Shown here: piece after piece, positions 1-6,416 of the stretch | Layout of the letters: every line of letters starts with the position of its first letter | How positions within the stretch are numbered: position 1 is the first letter of the stretch | NCBI GenBank assembly: GCA_900555515.1 | Contig: USLO01000047.1 | Location: 1 to 11,144 of the forward strand | Length of the DNA: 11,144 bases | Source of the DNA: an uncultured Collinsella sp. | GTDB taxonomy: Bacteria > Actinomycetota > Coriobacteriia > Coriobacteriales > Coriobacteriaceae | Reading direction: 5' to 3' | The notes under the pieces: generated by a model | What the model saw: only the letters and a program-made list of their open reading frames with translations | Told to the model about the DNA's origin: nothing | The model's database searches: none | Translations under genes and position numbers: made by a program

Positions 1-195
1 CAACTGCCATCCGGGGCGGCCCTTTTTGCAGTAAAGCGGCAACCAATGCACCTCGCGGGCGCCGGCCTTGCGCAGGCAATCGGCAGCGTAGGCAAGCACC
101 TCGGGCGAAGCGTCATCGATGTCGCACTCCAGCTTGACGATGGTTTCGGGCGCATCGGTCTCGCGGGACAGCGGAGATGTACTTCCACGTTGCAT
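1..195 (-). CDS. larC: LarC C-terminal-domain protein (nickel-pincer cofactor synthesis), 5' part only
   Basis: The reverse strand reads from an ATG at 195 through 65 codons without a stop and runs off the left edge. After about 18 variable residues it shows KLECDIDDASPEVLAYAADC, then a KAGA turn, WLPLYCKKGRPG and QL. The IDD-x-x-PE motif followed by a GA turn and a KKxRPG motif is the pattern of the DUF111/LarC family. LarC is the CTP-dependent cyclometallase that inserts nickel into the pincer cofactor of lactate racemase and related LarA enzymes. The motif lies in the C-terminal (LarC2) half of full-length LarC, yet here it sits at the very N-terminus, and no LarC1 half is visible upstream before the divergent gene at 495. 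This is therefore either a standalone LarC2-like protein or a detached half. An AAAGGA ribosome site lies 10 nt before the ATG. Family assignment is fairly sure; the precise role is not. Confidence 0.72.
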   Translation of the reverse strand, partial: MQRGSTSPLSRETDAPETIVKLECDIDDASPEVLAYAADCLRKAGAREVHWLPLYCKKGRPGWQL

Positions 196-301
196 ACGGT
201 CCGGATCCTTTCCGCACGGGCTCGTTTTGTTCACTCAAACGCTAGCACATCGGACGTGGCACAGGCGTGACTTTCGTCCGTCGCCGCCCTCGCCCCTGTC
301 C

Positions 302-366
302 AAACATGTACGTCAGCCTCCAAACATGTCATTTCTTGTCGGTTTTGGAGGCTGACGTACATGTTT
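302..366. repeat. Long inverted repeat in the divergent larC / phosphatase intergenic region
   Basis: Arms 302-324 and 344-366 are perfect 23-bp reverse complements around a 19-bp loop. Each arm carries an ACATGTACGTCAGCC core and a CCTCCAAA end. A further copy of CAAACATGT (321-329) overlaps the loop, repeating 301-309. There is no T-tract right after either arm and the genes on both sides point away, so it is not an ordinary terminator. It could be a mobile palindromic element of the REP type, an operator region, or a stable hairpin in a leader. Nothing else is evident in the roughly 300 bp between 196 and 494 apart from the two ribosome sites and a weak promoter-like hexamer. Confidence 0.85.
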
Positions 367-456
367 TGAGAGCAAGCGAGGCCGCACCGCGCGCCGCGCA
401 GCCTTTCCGATCGATTTCGGCACCCGGTGCGCCCAGCGTGTTGAGAGCTGCGCCAT

Positions 457-462
457 TACAAT
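457..462 (+). promoter_or_regulatory. Possible -10 hexamer for the phosphatase gene
   Basis: TACAAT at 457-462 matches the bacterial -10 consensus at five of six positions and lies 32 nt before the ATG at 495. No good -35 is present at 16-18 bp; a TTGAGA at 441-446 is only 10 bp away. It is the best candidate in the region but weak. Confidence 0.25.
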
Positions 463-494
463 GGAGCGGATTCGCCAAATGCAAAGGAGTCGCC

Positions 495-1406
495 ATGCCC
501 GCATGCCCGCTGGTCGATTGCCATACTCATACCTCGTTTTCGGACGGCCATGCCTCGTTTGAGGACAACGTTCGCGCTGCCGCGGCCGCTGGCTGTCGGG
601 TCATGGTCTCGACCGACCACCTCACCTTGCCCGCCAGCATGGATGCCAACTGCGAGGTGCAGGTTGTCGAGGGCGACTTGCCGGCACATCGTCTGGCCTT
701 TGAGGACGCCCGCAAACTCGCCGCGCAGATTGCGCCGGAGCTCACCTTTATCTACGGTTTTGAATGCGATTGGTACGAGGGCTGCGAGTCTTTGGTTGAG
801 CGCTGGTCCCAAGGCGCCGTCGTACGTCTGGGCAGCGTGCACTGGATTGGCGACCCGGGAGATATTGCGGCAGGCGCCGCGGGCGCGGCGGGAACGGAAA
901 ACGTCGCTCGCCCCGATACGCCCGATTCCCTTTGCGGTTGGATCGACGACGACGCCAACCTACACGTTTGGGAAAACTTAGGCGTGCGCGGCGTGTGGGA
1001 GCGCTACGTCGACGACTGGTGCCGCGCTTGCGAGAGCTCGCTCAACTTTGACGTGATGGCCCATCCCGACCTGGTCATGCGTTTTTCGAAGGAAGGCTTT
1101 GCGCCCGACTTTGACCCGGCGCCGTTTTGGGAGCAGATGGCCGAGTGCGCACACGATACGGGCCGCCGCGTTGAGGTCTCGACCGCCGCACCGCGCAAGG
1201 GCCTCGATGACTACTACCCCGCGACCGGATTGCTGTGTTGCTTTGCCCACGCCGAGGTGCCGATCACTTTTGGCTCGGACGCGCACCGCGCCTGCGACAT
1301 CTGCTGGAACATCCGCGAGGCCCAGGCCCACGCCTACGACTGCGGCTACCGGGCCTTCGATATCCCCCACCCCACCGGCGAATGGGAACCCACATCCCTC
1401 GCCTAA
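495..1406 (+). CDS. hisK: PHP-family histidinol-phosphatase
   Basis: This 303-residue protein probably hydrolyses L-histidinol phosphate to histidinol (EC 3.1.3.15), the step not covered by the monofunctional HisB of this operon. The PHP metal-site motifs appear in order: H10-T-H12, S-T-D41-H42, G-F-E90, S-V-H116, M-A-H190-P-D, V-E228-V-S-T and G-S-D262-A-H264. The ATG at 495 is preferred over upstream in-frame starts because AAGGAG lies 5 nt before it and the protein then begins straight at the first PHP motif; a longer reading from 267 would translate the palindrome at 302-366. The chain is longer than the usual roughly 260-270 residues, with a Gly/Ala-rich insert near 124-145. It runs convergently with the his operon, its stop lying 157 nt from the hisE stop. 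PHP proteins also include DNA-polymerase-associated and other phosphoesterases, but the his context favours histidinol-phosphatase. Confidence 0.86.
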   Translation: MPACPLVDCHTHTSFSDGHASFEDNVRAAAAAGCRVMVSTDHLTLPASMDANCEVQVVEGDLPAHRLAFEDARKLAAQIAPELTFIYGFECDWYEGCESLVERWSQGAVVRLGSVHWIGDPGDIAAGAAGAAGTENVARPDTPDSLCGWIDDDANLHVWENLGVRGVWERYVDDWCRACESSLNFDVMAHPDLVMRFSKEGFAPDFDPAPFWEQMAECAHDTGRRVEVSTAAPRKGLDDYYPATGLLCCFAHAEVPITFGSDAHRACDICWNIREAQAHAYDCGYRAFDIPHPTGEWEPTSLA

Positions 1407-1419
1407 GACTAGTCGTTGG

Positions 1420-1565
1420 TAGTCATTGGGGACGTTCTTAAACGACTAGCCATTGGGGACACTCTTCACGATTGAGGATAGCTGATGCAATGGGGCATGT
1501 TATTTGGCAGCGCCGGCAAAGACTGTCCCAAACGACTAGTCGTTTAAGAACGTCCCCAATGACTA
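1420..1565. repeat. Miniature inverted-repeat element with 30-bp arms
   Basis: Arms 1420-1449 and 1536-1565 are perfect 30-bp reverse complements flanking an 86-bp core. Both arms contain the words CATTGGGGAC, GTTCTTAAACG and ACTAG. Further partial copies surround them: ACTAGTCGTT at 1408-1417, CATTGGGGAC again at 1451-1460, and a 16-bp perfect palindrome at 1530-1545. The right end covers the hisE stop codon (1563-1565), so the element supplies the end of that gene. It fills the convergent gap between the phosphatase and hisE. The layout suggests a MITE or REP-type element that now acts as a bidirectional terminator. No transposase reading frame is present, and no clear target-site duplication can be defined because the flanking sequence is itself repetitive. 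Confidence 0.75.
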
Positions 1566-1880
1566 GTGGCGGCGGGCGTTGAGTTCGCCGGCCAGTTCGT
1601 CGAGGGTGATGCCGTAGCGCTCGAGCGTCACGAGCAGGTGATAGATCAGGTCGCCGGCCTCGTAGCGGATGTGATCGTGGTCGTTATCCTTGCAGGCCAT
1701 GATCACCTCGCTCGCCTCCTCGGCAAGCTTCTTGAGCAGCTCGTCCTCGACATCGGTCAGCAGGCGAGCGGTATAGCTCTCCTGCGGCGATGCGTCGCGA
1801 CGACCGTGAATCACCTCGGCGAGCCCCGTCAGCGTCTCGCCGATATTTCCATCCTGAACATTTGCGGTGCGCACACCCAT
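1563..1880 (-). CDS. hisE: Phosphoribosyl-ATP pyrophosphatase HisE
   Basis: This 105-residue protein hydrolyses phosphoribosyl-ATP to phosphoribosyl-AMP and pyrophosphate (EC 3.6.1.31), step two of histidine synthesis. It shows the all-alpha MazG-like fold signature: E54-E55-x-x-E58 followed by E74-x-x-D77 in the segment YEAGDLIYHLL, which together form the Mg2+ site, plus the family's SYTARLL stretch near residue 35. Length is normal for a standalone HisE; many bacteria fuse it to HisI, but here the two are separate. The ATG at 1880 follows AAAGGA at 8 nt. It is the last gene of the operon, 46 nt after hisI, and its TAG stop lies inside the right arm of the inverted-repeat element. Confidence 0.96.
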   Translation of the reverse strand: MGVRTANVQDGNIGETLTGLAEVIHGRRDASPQESYTARLLTDVEDELLKKLAEEASEVIMACKDNDHDHIRYEAGDLIYHLLVTLERYGITLDELAGELNARRH

Positions 1881-1905
1881 AGTTCAATCCTTTCCGTTTT
1901 ACTGA

Positions 1906-1921
1906 GCGCCCAACAGGGCGC
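1906..1921 (-). other. Small hairpin between hisI and hisE
   Basis: GCGCCC and GGGCGC (1906-1911 and 1916-1921) form a 6-bp perfect stem with a 4-nt loop in the 46-nt gap between hisI and hisE. No T-tract follows on the minus strand, so it is more likely an mRNA processing or stability hairpin, or chance in GC-rich DNA, than a terminator. Confidence 0.35.
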
Positions 1922-1926
1922 CCGCC

Positions 1927-2256
1927 CTACGCGAGTTTCTTAAAGAAGCAGGTACGGTTGCCGGTGTGGCAAGCCGGACCCGGAGAGTCAACCTTGACCA
2001 ACAGCGTATCGCTATCGCAGTCGGCCCAGAGTTCCTTGACCTCCTGCATATTGCCGCTCGTCGCGCCCTTGTTCCAGAGCTCCTGGCGGCTGCGGCTCCA
2101 AAACCACGTGGTGCCGGTCTTAAGCGTCAGCCCCACCGACTCCTCGTTCATCCAAGCAACCATAAGCACCTCGCCGGTGTCATACTGCTGAACCACACAA
2201 GGAATCAACCCACGGGCGTCGTACGTAAGATCAGACGCTTCTATTACCTCAGTCAT
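1927..2256 (-). CDS. hisI: Phosphoribosyl-AMP cyclohydrolase HisI
   Basis: This 109-residue enzyme opens the adenine ring of phosphoribosyl-AMP to give ProFAR (EC 3.5.4.19), step three of the pathway. Visible signatures are MVAWMNEES (32-40), WFWSRSRQELWNKG (51-64), the metal motif D79-C80-D81-x-D83 and the zinc motif C96-H97-T-G-x-x-x-C103-F-F. The start is an ATGATG pair at 2259/2256. GGGAG lies only 2 nt before the first ATG and 5 nt before the second, so the second (2256) is preferred; the difference is one residue. A longer in-frame reading to 2331 would translate the palindrome upstream and has no family support. It stands apart from hisF by 148 nt containing a large palindrome and may be expressed partly independently. 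It is not fused to HisE. Confidence 0.96.
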   Translation of the reverse strand: MTEVIEASDLTYDARGLIPCVVQQYDTGEVLMVAWMNEESVGLTLKTGTTWFWSRSRQELWNKGATSGNMQEVKELWADCDSDTLLVKVDSPGPACHTGNRTCFFKKLA

Positions 2257-2302
2257 CATTTCTCCCAAGCAACAAACGAAATCCCACAGGTCGGCGAGGG
2301 TT

Positions 2303-2393
2303 GTCCAGGTGCCCGAGATTCCGAGCGACAAGCCCGACGACGCGTACTTAAGTACGCGAGGAGGGTTGGAGCCGGAAGGTCGGGTGCCTGGGC
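2303..2393. repeat. Extended palindrome between hisF and hisI
   Basis: The centre, 2341-2358, is a perfect 18-bp palindrome (CGCGTACTT and its complement). Flanking arms 2303-2323 and 2373-2393 are imperfect reverse complements with about 16 of 21 matches, giving a roughly 90-bp cruciform-like element. The word GAGGGTTG also occurs directly repeated at 2297-2304 and 2361-2368. It occupies most of the 148-nt gap between hisF and hisI, by far the widest gap inside the operon. It has no T-tract, so it resembles an inserted REP-type unit or an mRNA processing hairpin more than an intrinsic terminator. Confidence 0.7.
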
Positions 2394-2404
2394 AAGCCGC
2401 AGCA

Positions 2405-3187
2405 TTAGAAGTCCAGCCTCACAGGAATACCTTGAGAGGCCATATACTCTTTGACTTCGCGAATGCTGAAGGTTCCAAAGTGAAAGACGCTCGCCGCCAG
2501 CACGGCATCGGCCTCGCCCTCAATCACACCCTCGGCAAAATGCTCGAGTGTACCCACGCCGCCGCTCGCGATGACGGGGATTGGCACCGCGCGGGCCACG
2601 GCGCGGGTGAGCGCCAGGTCAAATCCGGCCTTGGTACCGTCGCGGTCCATGCTGGTCAACAAGATCTCGCCGGCGCCGCGACGAGCCGCCTCCTCGGCCC
2701 ACGCCACCGCGTCGATACCCGTGGCATTGCGGCCTCCCGCGGTAAAGACCTCCCACTTGTCGGCACCGGATGCGCCGGGCAAACCGACGCGCTTGGCATC
2801 GATCGCCACGACCACGGCCTGGCTGCCAAACGCCGCGGCAGCTTGGCTAATCAGCGACGGGTCGCGCACGGCCGCCGAGTTGAGCGATACCTTGTCGGCA
2901 CCAGCTGCAACCATGGTGCGCATGCCCGCCAGGTCGCGAAAGCCGCCGCCCACGGTATAGGGAATGGCCAGCTCCCCGGCCGCGTGCGCCGCCATCTCGA
3001 TGGTCGTCGCACGGTTGTCGCTCGTGGCGGTAATGTCCAGGAAAACAACCTCGTCCGCACCCTCGCGGTCGTAGGCACGCGCCAGCTCCACCGGATCGCC
3101 CGCATCGCGCAGGCTCACAAAGTTGACGCCCTTGACCACACGGCCGTCCTTGACGTCCAGGCAGGGAATCACACGTTTGGTAAGCAT
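2405..3187 (-). CDS. hisF: Imidazole glycerol phosphate synthase cyclase subunit HisF
   Basis: This 260-residue TIM-barrel protein takes ammonia from HisH and converts PRFAR into imidazole glycerol phosphate and AICAR (EC 4.3.2.10). The catalytic aspartates are in place: D11 in IPCLDVKDGRVVKG and D130 in VVAIDAKR. Phosphate-binding stretches are TVGGGFRD (78-85), the DRDGTKAG loop (181-188) and IASGGVGT (206-213). Length is normal. The ATG at 3187 lies 3 nt after the hisA stop, and a GGAGGAG ribosome site lies within the end of hisA, indicating translational coupling. It forms the heterodimer with HisH, encoded two genes upstream. Confidence 0.97.
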   Translation of the reverse strand: MLTKRVIPCLDVKDGRVVKGVNFVSLRDAGDPVELARAYDREGADEVVFLDITATSDNRATTIEMAAHAAGELAIPYTVGGGFRDLAGMRTMVAAGADKVSLNSAAVRDPSLISQAAAAFGSQAVVVAIDAKRVGLPGASGADKWEVFTAGGRNATGIDAVAWAEEAARRGAGEILLTSMDRDGTKAGFDLALTRAVARAVPIPVIASGGVGTLEHFAEGVIEGEADAVLAASVFHFGTFSIREVKEYMASQGIPVRLDF

Positions 3188-3190
3188 GGG

Positions 3191-3934
3191 CTACTCCTCC
3201 CCTCGGACGGCGGCCAGCGCCTGGACCAGCGTAAAGTTGCCCTCGTAGAGCGCGCGACCGGTAATGGCACCTTCAATCGCGCCCTCACCCACGGCGGCAA
3301 GCGCGCGGATGTCGTCGAGCGTCGAGATACCGCCCGAAGCCACGACGGGAAAGCCCGCGACCTCGGCCACATGGCGATACGCCGCCACATCGATGCCCGT
3401 CTGCATGCCATCGCGCGCGATGTCGGTATACACCAGATGCTTAAAGCCCAGCTCGGTAAGCTGCGCCACGGCATCGTCGAGCACCACGCCCGCGCCGTCG
3501 CGCCAGCCGTTCACCTTAACCTGGCCGTCGCGTGCGGCAATGTCGGCGACCAGCAGCTCGCCAAAGCCTTGGGCTGCCACCTCAGCAAAACCCGGCTCGG
3601 TCACCAGCACCGTGCCCAGCGCGATGCGGCGCGCACCGTAGCCGGCCAACTCGTCGATGCGCGCGAGCGAGCGGACGCCGCCGCCCACGTCCACGGACAG
3701 ACCGTCGACGCCGCAGATGGCCTTAATCGCCGCCGAGTTGGCAGCGCATGTGTCCTCGTCCTCGCCAAAGGCAGCGGACAGGTCGACGACGTGCACCCAG
3801 CTTGCGCCCTGCTCGGCAAACGAGCGGGCGACGGCCACGGGGTCGTCGGAATATACCTTGCAGCGGCTGCGGTCGCCACGCTCCAGGCGCACGACTTTGC
3901 CGCCGATCAGATCGATTGCGGGAAACAGGATCAT
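3191..3934 (-). CDS. hisA: ProFAR isomerase HisA
   Basis: This 247-residue TIM-barrel enzyme performs the Amadori rearrangement of ProFAR to PRFAR (EC 5.3.1.16). D8 in FPAIDLIGGKVVRL, D131 in VADIAARDG and the general acid candidate D171 in YTDIARDGMQTG are present, with phosphate-binding GGGVRS (84-89) and ASGGIST (199-205). The YSDDP segment at 28-32 follows the ordinary HisA pattern, so I call it HisA. The bifunctional PriA (HisA/TrpF) of many actinobacteria cannot be fully excluded by eye. Its ATG overlaps the hisH TGA by 4 nt (ATGA), and hisF follows after 3 nt, so hisH-hisA-hisF form a tightly coupled block. Confidence 0.96.
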   Translation of the reverse strand: MILFPAIDLIGGKVVRLERGDRSRCKVYSDDPVAVARSFAEQGASWVHVVDLSAAFGEDEDTCAANSAAIKAICGVDGLSVDVGGGVRSLARIDELAGYGARRIALGTVLVTEPGFAEVAAQGFGELLVADIAARDGQVKVNGWRDGAGVVLDDAVAQLTELGFKHLVYTDIARDGMQTGIDVAAYRHVAEVAGFPVVASGGISTLDDIRALAAVGEGAIEGAITGRALYEGNFTLVQALAAVRGEE

Positions 3935-4632
3935 CGGCCAGCCTCCTCGACGATGTTGACGAAGTTCTTAAGGATGCGCTGACCCAGCGCGGAGGATTTC
4001 TCGGGATGGAACTGGCAGCCCCACACGTTGCCATGGCGCACGATGCACGGGAAGCTCCGCGTATAGTGCGTGCGCGCCAGCACATCGGCGGCATCGGCGT
4101 CGTCGGCCACCGCATAACTGTGGGTGAAGTACATGTTGGCACCCTCGGCAAAACCGGCGAGCAGCGGATCGGCCGCACCGGCGGGTGTCATGTGCACCTG
4201 GTCCCAACCCACGTGCGGCACCTTCAGTCGGCTCGACTCCAGGCGCGTGCACGAGCCGCGCATAATGCCCAGGCCATCGACCCAGGGGCCGCCGGCCTGC
4301 TCGGAGGCATCGTCGTCCGCGTCCGCGCCCTCGTCCGCCGGCACGCCCTCGTCGCCCCGCTCAAAAAACAGCTGAAGGCCCAGGCAGATGCCGAGCAGCG
4401 GAGTTCCGGCGGCAACGACATCGAGCACCGCGTCCGCCTCGCCGCTCTGGCGCATAAAGGCAATCGCATCGTAGAACGCACCCACGCCCGGGATGACCAG
4501 GCCGTCGGCGTTACGGATCTGCTCCGGGTCGTCCGACGTGCAGGTGGCGGCACCGGCGCGCGCAAGCCCGCGCACAACGCTCGACAAGTTGCCCTTGTGG
4601 TAGTCGACCACCACGATCTTCGGTTCGCCCAC
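3931..4632 (-). CDS. hisH: Imidazole glycerol phosphate synthase glutaminase subunit HisH
   Basis: This class I glutamine amidotransferase supplies ammonia to HisF. The triad is visible: C83 in LGICLGLQ, H209 and E211 in CQFHPEKS; the oxyanion-side motif PGVGAF lies at 49-53. At 233 residues it is longer than the usual 200-210. The excess is a strongly acidic, low-complexity insert at about 96-117 (rich in Asp, Glu, Ala) just after the nucleophile helix. The start is GTG at 4632, supported by AAGGAGG 5 nt upstream and by MGEPKIVVVDY being the expected beginning. It overlaps hisA by 4 nt and is separated from hisB by 79 nt holding a hairpin. Confidence 0.96.
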   Translation of the reverse strand: MGEPKIVVVDYHKGNLSSVVRGLARAGAATCTSDDPEQIRNADGLVIPGVGAFYDAIAFMRQSGEADAVLDVVAAGTPLLGICLGLQLFFERGDEGVPADEGADADDDASEQAGGPWVDGLGIMRGSCTRLESSRLKVPHVGWDQVHMTPAGAADPLLAGFAEGANMYFTHSYAVADDADAADVLARTHYTRSFPCIVRHGNVWGCQFHPEKSSALGQRILKNFVNIVEEAGR

Positions 4633-4656
4633 GCGACCCTCCTTTTTCCATCATCC

Positions 4657-4698
4657 AAAACCACCACAAAGGGGACAGGCACCTTCGTGGTGGTTTTT
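4657..4698. terminator. Hairpin with T-tracts between hisB and hisH
   Basis: AAAACCACCAC (4657-4667) pairs with GTGGTGGTTTT (4687-4697), and inside one mismatch AAGG (4669-4672) pairs with CCTT (4682-4685), leaving a 9-nt loop. Both strands leave T-rich 3' flanks; the plus strand has five Ts. On the operon strand it would act as an intrinsic terminator or attenuator after hisB, reducing read-through into hisH-A-F. The GGGGAC word in its upper part recurs in the repeat element at 1420-1565, so it may be a related repeat. Confidence 0.6.
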
Positions 4699-4711
4699 AT
4701 CTTTTGGCAGG

Positions 4712-5299
4712 TTACAGTGAGCCCTTGGTGCTGGGGATGCCCTGCACGCGGGGATCGAGCTCGCAAGCGTGGCGCATCGTGCGGCCCACAGCCTTAAAGG
4801 CGGCCTCGATAATGTGATGCGAATTGCCGCCCGCCAGCTCGCGCACGTGCAGCGTGAGCTTGGCGTCGCGCGCAAAGGCGTAGAAGAACTCGACGGCCAG
4901 CTCGGTATCAAAGGTGCCCACGCGCTCGGTCGGCACGGGCAGCTCGCAGTAGGCCTGCCCACGGCCCGAAATATCAACGGCAGCCATCACAAGCGTCTCG
5001 TCCATGGCGATCGCCGCGTCGGCAAAGCGCGTAATGCCCGCCTTGTCACCCAGTGCCTGGCAGAACGCCTCGCCCAGCACAATGCCTGTGTCCTCGACGG
5101 TGTGGTGTGCATCGACCTCAACGTCGCCCACCGCGTGCACCGTCAAATCAAACAGGCCATGGCGGCCAAAGGCGTTGAGCATGTGGTCGAAAAACGGCAC
5201 GCCGGTCGAGATATCGCACACGCCGGTTCCATCCAGATCGAGCTTGACGACAATATCGGTCTCGCCCGTCTTACGGGTTACCTCGGAACAACGGCCCAT
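4712..5299 (-). CDS. hisB: Imidazoleglycerol-phosphate dehydratase HisB (monofunctional)
   Basis: This 195-residue enzyme dehydrates imidazole glycerol phosphate to imidazole acetol phosphate (EC 4.2.1.19). The duplicated manganese-binding motifs are clear: FDHML (37-41), D63-A-H65-H66-T-V-E69-D and G-N-S-H161-H162-I-I-E165-A-A-F-K. Length matches the monofunctional bacterial type; there is no N-terminal phosphatase domain as in E. coli HisB, which fits the separate PHP phosphatase nearby. The ATG at 5299 directly abuts the hisC stop (5300-5302), and AAGGAGGGG lies within the end of hisC, so the two are coupled. Confidence 0.97.
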   Translation of the reverse strand: MGRCSEVTRKTGETDIVVKLDLDGTGVCDISTGVPFFDHMLNAFGRHGLFDLTVHAVGDVEVDAHHTVEDTGIVLGEAFCQALGDKAGITRFADAAIAMDETLVMAAVDISGRGQAYCELPVPTERVGTFDTELAVEFFYAFARDAKLTLHVRELAGGNSHHIIEAAFKAVGRTMRHACELDPRVQGIPSTKGSL

Positions 5300-6415
5300 C
5301 TACATCCCCTCCTTCACCAACGCGGCAAACGCAGCCAGCACCTCATCGTTTTCCTGCGGGGTACCCACGGTAATGCGCAGACAGTCCGCAAGGCCCGGCG
5401 CATAGCTAAAGTCGCGCACCAAAATCGAATACTCATCGCGCAGACGCTCGCGCACGCGCGTGGCGTGCGGCGTGCGTACGAGCACAAAGTTCGCCGCGCT
5501 CGGCCACGCCTCCACGGGCAGGCCCTCGGCAGCCATCGCGCGCAGGGCGGCCAGCTCGCGCTCGCGCTCGGATGCGACCTGCGCCACCACAGGCGCATAG
5601 GCATCACGGGCACGCACGCAGGCAAGTGCCGCCGCCTGGCTCAGCACGTTGACCGAATAGATCTGGCGAATCGCCGCGAACACGTCGATGACCTCGGGCG
5701 TCGCGATCACGTAGCCCAGGCGCATGCCGGCGGCGCCGAACGCCTTGGACAGCGTATGCAGAATCACCAGGTTGGAATGCTCGGCAATAAGCCCCTGCGC
5801 CGTGGTGGCCGCGCCAAACGAATCGTCAGCAAACTCAACGTAGGCCTCGTCGACCATGACCATGCCGGGGCACGCATCGCACAGGGCCGCGACAAAGTCG
5901 AGCGGCGCCACATCACCCGTGGGATTGTTGGGCGAGGTCACGATGGCCAGGTTGCACTCCGGCGCCGCGGCGAGCATGGCCGCCTGGTCGAGCTCAAAGC
6001 TCGCCGGATCACGCCACACGTCGCGCACCTCGGTCTGGCACAGAGACGCAAAGAAGGCATACTCGCTAAAGCACGGCGGGCAGTTGAGCAGGGTCCTCCC
6101 CGCGCCGCCAAACGCCAGCAGGTAGTTATAGAGCAGCTCGTCGCCACCGTTGCCCACGCAGACATTCTCGCGCGCCACGCCATGCCAGGCAGCCAGTTCG
6201 TCTCGCAGGTCGTTGGACATGGGATCGGGATAGCGGTTGAGCGGCGTAGCGGCGAGCGCCGCGTCAATCGCCTCGCGCATGCCGGCCGGCACGGGATAGG
6301 TGTTCTCGTTGGCCGAAAGGTTAATGCGCGTGGGCGTAAAGTTGGGATCGTAGGGCTCAATACCGGCCAAGTAGGGCTGGACGAGCCCCTTCATACGCGG
6401 CGTGAGTTCGGCCAT
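5300..6415 (-). CDS. hisC: Histidinol-phosphate aminotransferase HisC
   Basis: This 371-residue PLP enzyme transfers the amino group of glutamate to imidazole acetol phosphate (EC 2.6.1.9). It has the fold type I aminotransferase pattern: NLSANENTYPVP (32-43), NRYPDP (60-65), GNGGDEL (88-94), SPNNPTG (161-167), DEAY (189-192), the PLP lysine K224 in HTLSKAFGAAG, R232 in GMRLGY, and a C-terminal LRITVGT that holds the carboxylate-binding arginine. The ATG at 6415 is chosen because it lies 1 nt after the hisD stop, has GAGGAGG upstream, and gives the family's expected beginning; a reading from 6502 would only translate the tail of hisD in another frame. Cytosolic; coupled to hisD and hisB. Confidence 0.96.
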   Translation of the reverse strand: MAELTPRMKGLVQPYLAGIEPYDPNFTPTRINLSANENTYPVPAGMREAIDAALAATPLNRYPDPMSNDLRDELAAWHGVARENVCVGNGGDELLYNYLLAFGGAGRTLLNCPPCFSEYAFFASLCQTEVRDVWRDPASFELDQAAMLAAAPECNLAIVTSPNNPTGDVAPLDFVAALCDACPGMVMVDEAYVEFADDSFGAATTAQGLIAEHSNLVILHTLSKAFGAAGMRLGYVIATPEVIDVFAAIRQIYSVNVLSQAAALACVRARDAYAPVVAQVASERERELAALRAMAAEGLPVEAWPSAANFVLVRTPHATRVRERLRDEYSILVRDFSYAPGLADCLRITVGTPQENDEVLAAFAALVKEGM

Positions 6416-6416
6416 G

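Noticed and set aside
267..494. N-terminal extension of the phosphatase from an upstream ATG.
   Set aside because: It would translate the intergenic palindrome, has no PHP homology, and the ATG at 495 has a strong ribosome site directly before the first metal motif.
2257..2331. Longer hisI beginning at 2331.
   Set aside because: The added segment derives from the intergenic repeat, and GGGAG directly precedes the ATGATG at 2259-2254.
2309..3982. Long plus-strand open frame opposite hisF and hisA.
   Set aside because: Antisense to two clear TIM-barrel genes, with no family motif; it also starts inside the hisF-hisI palindrome.
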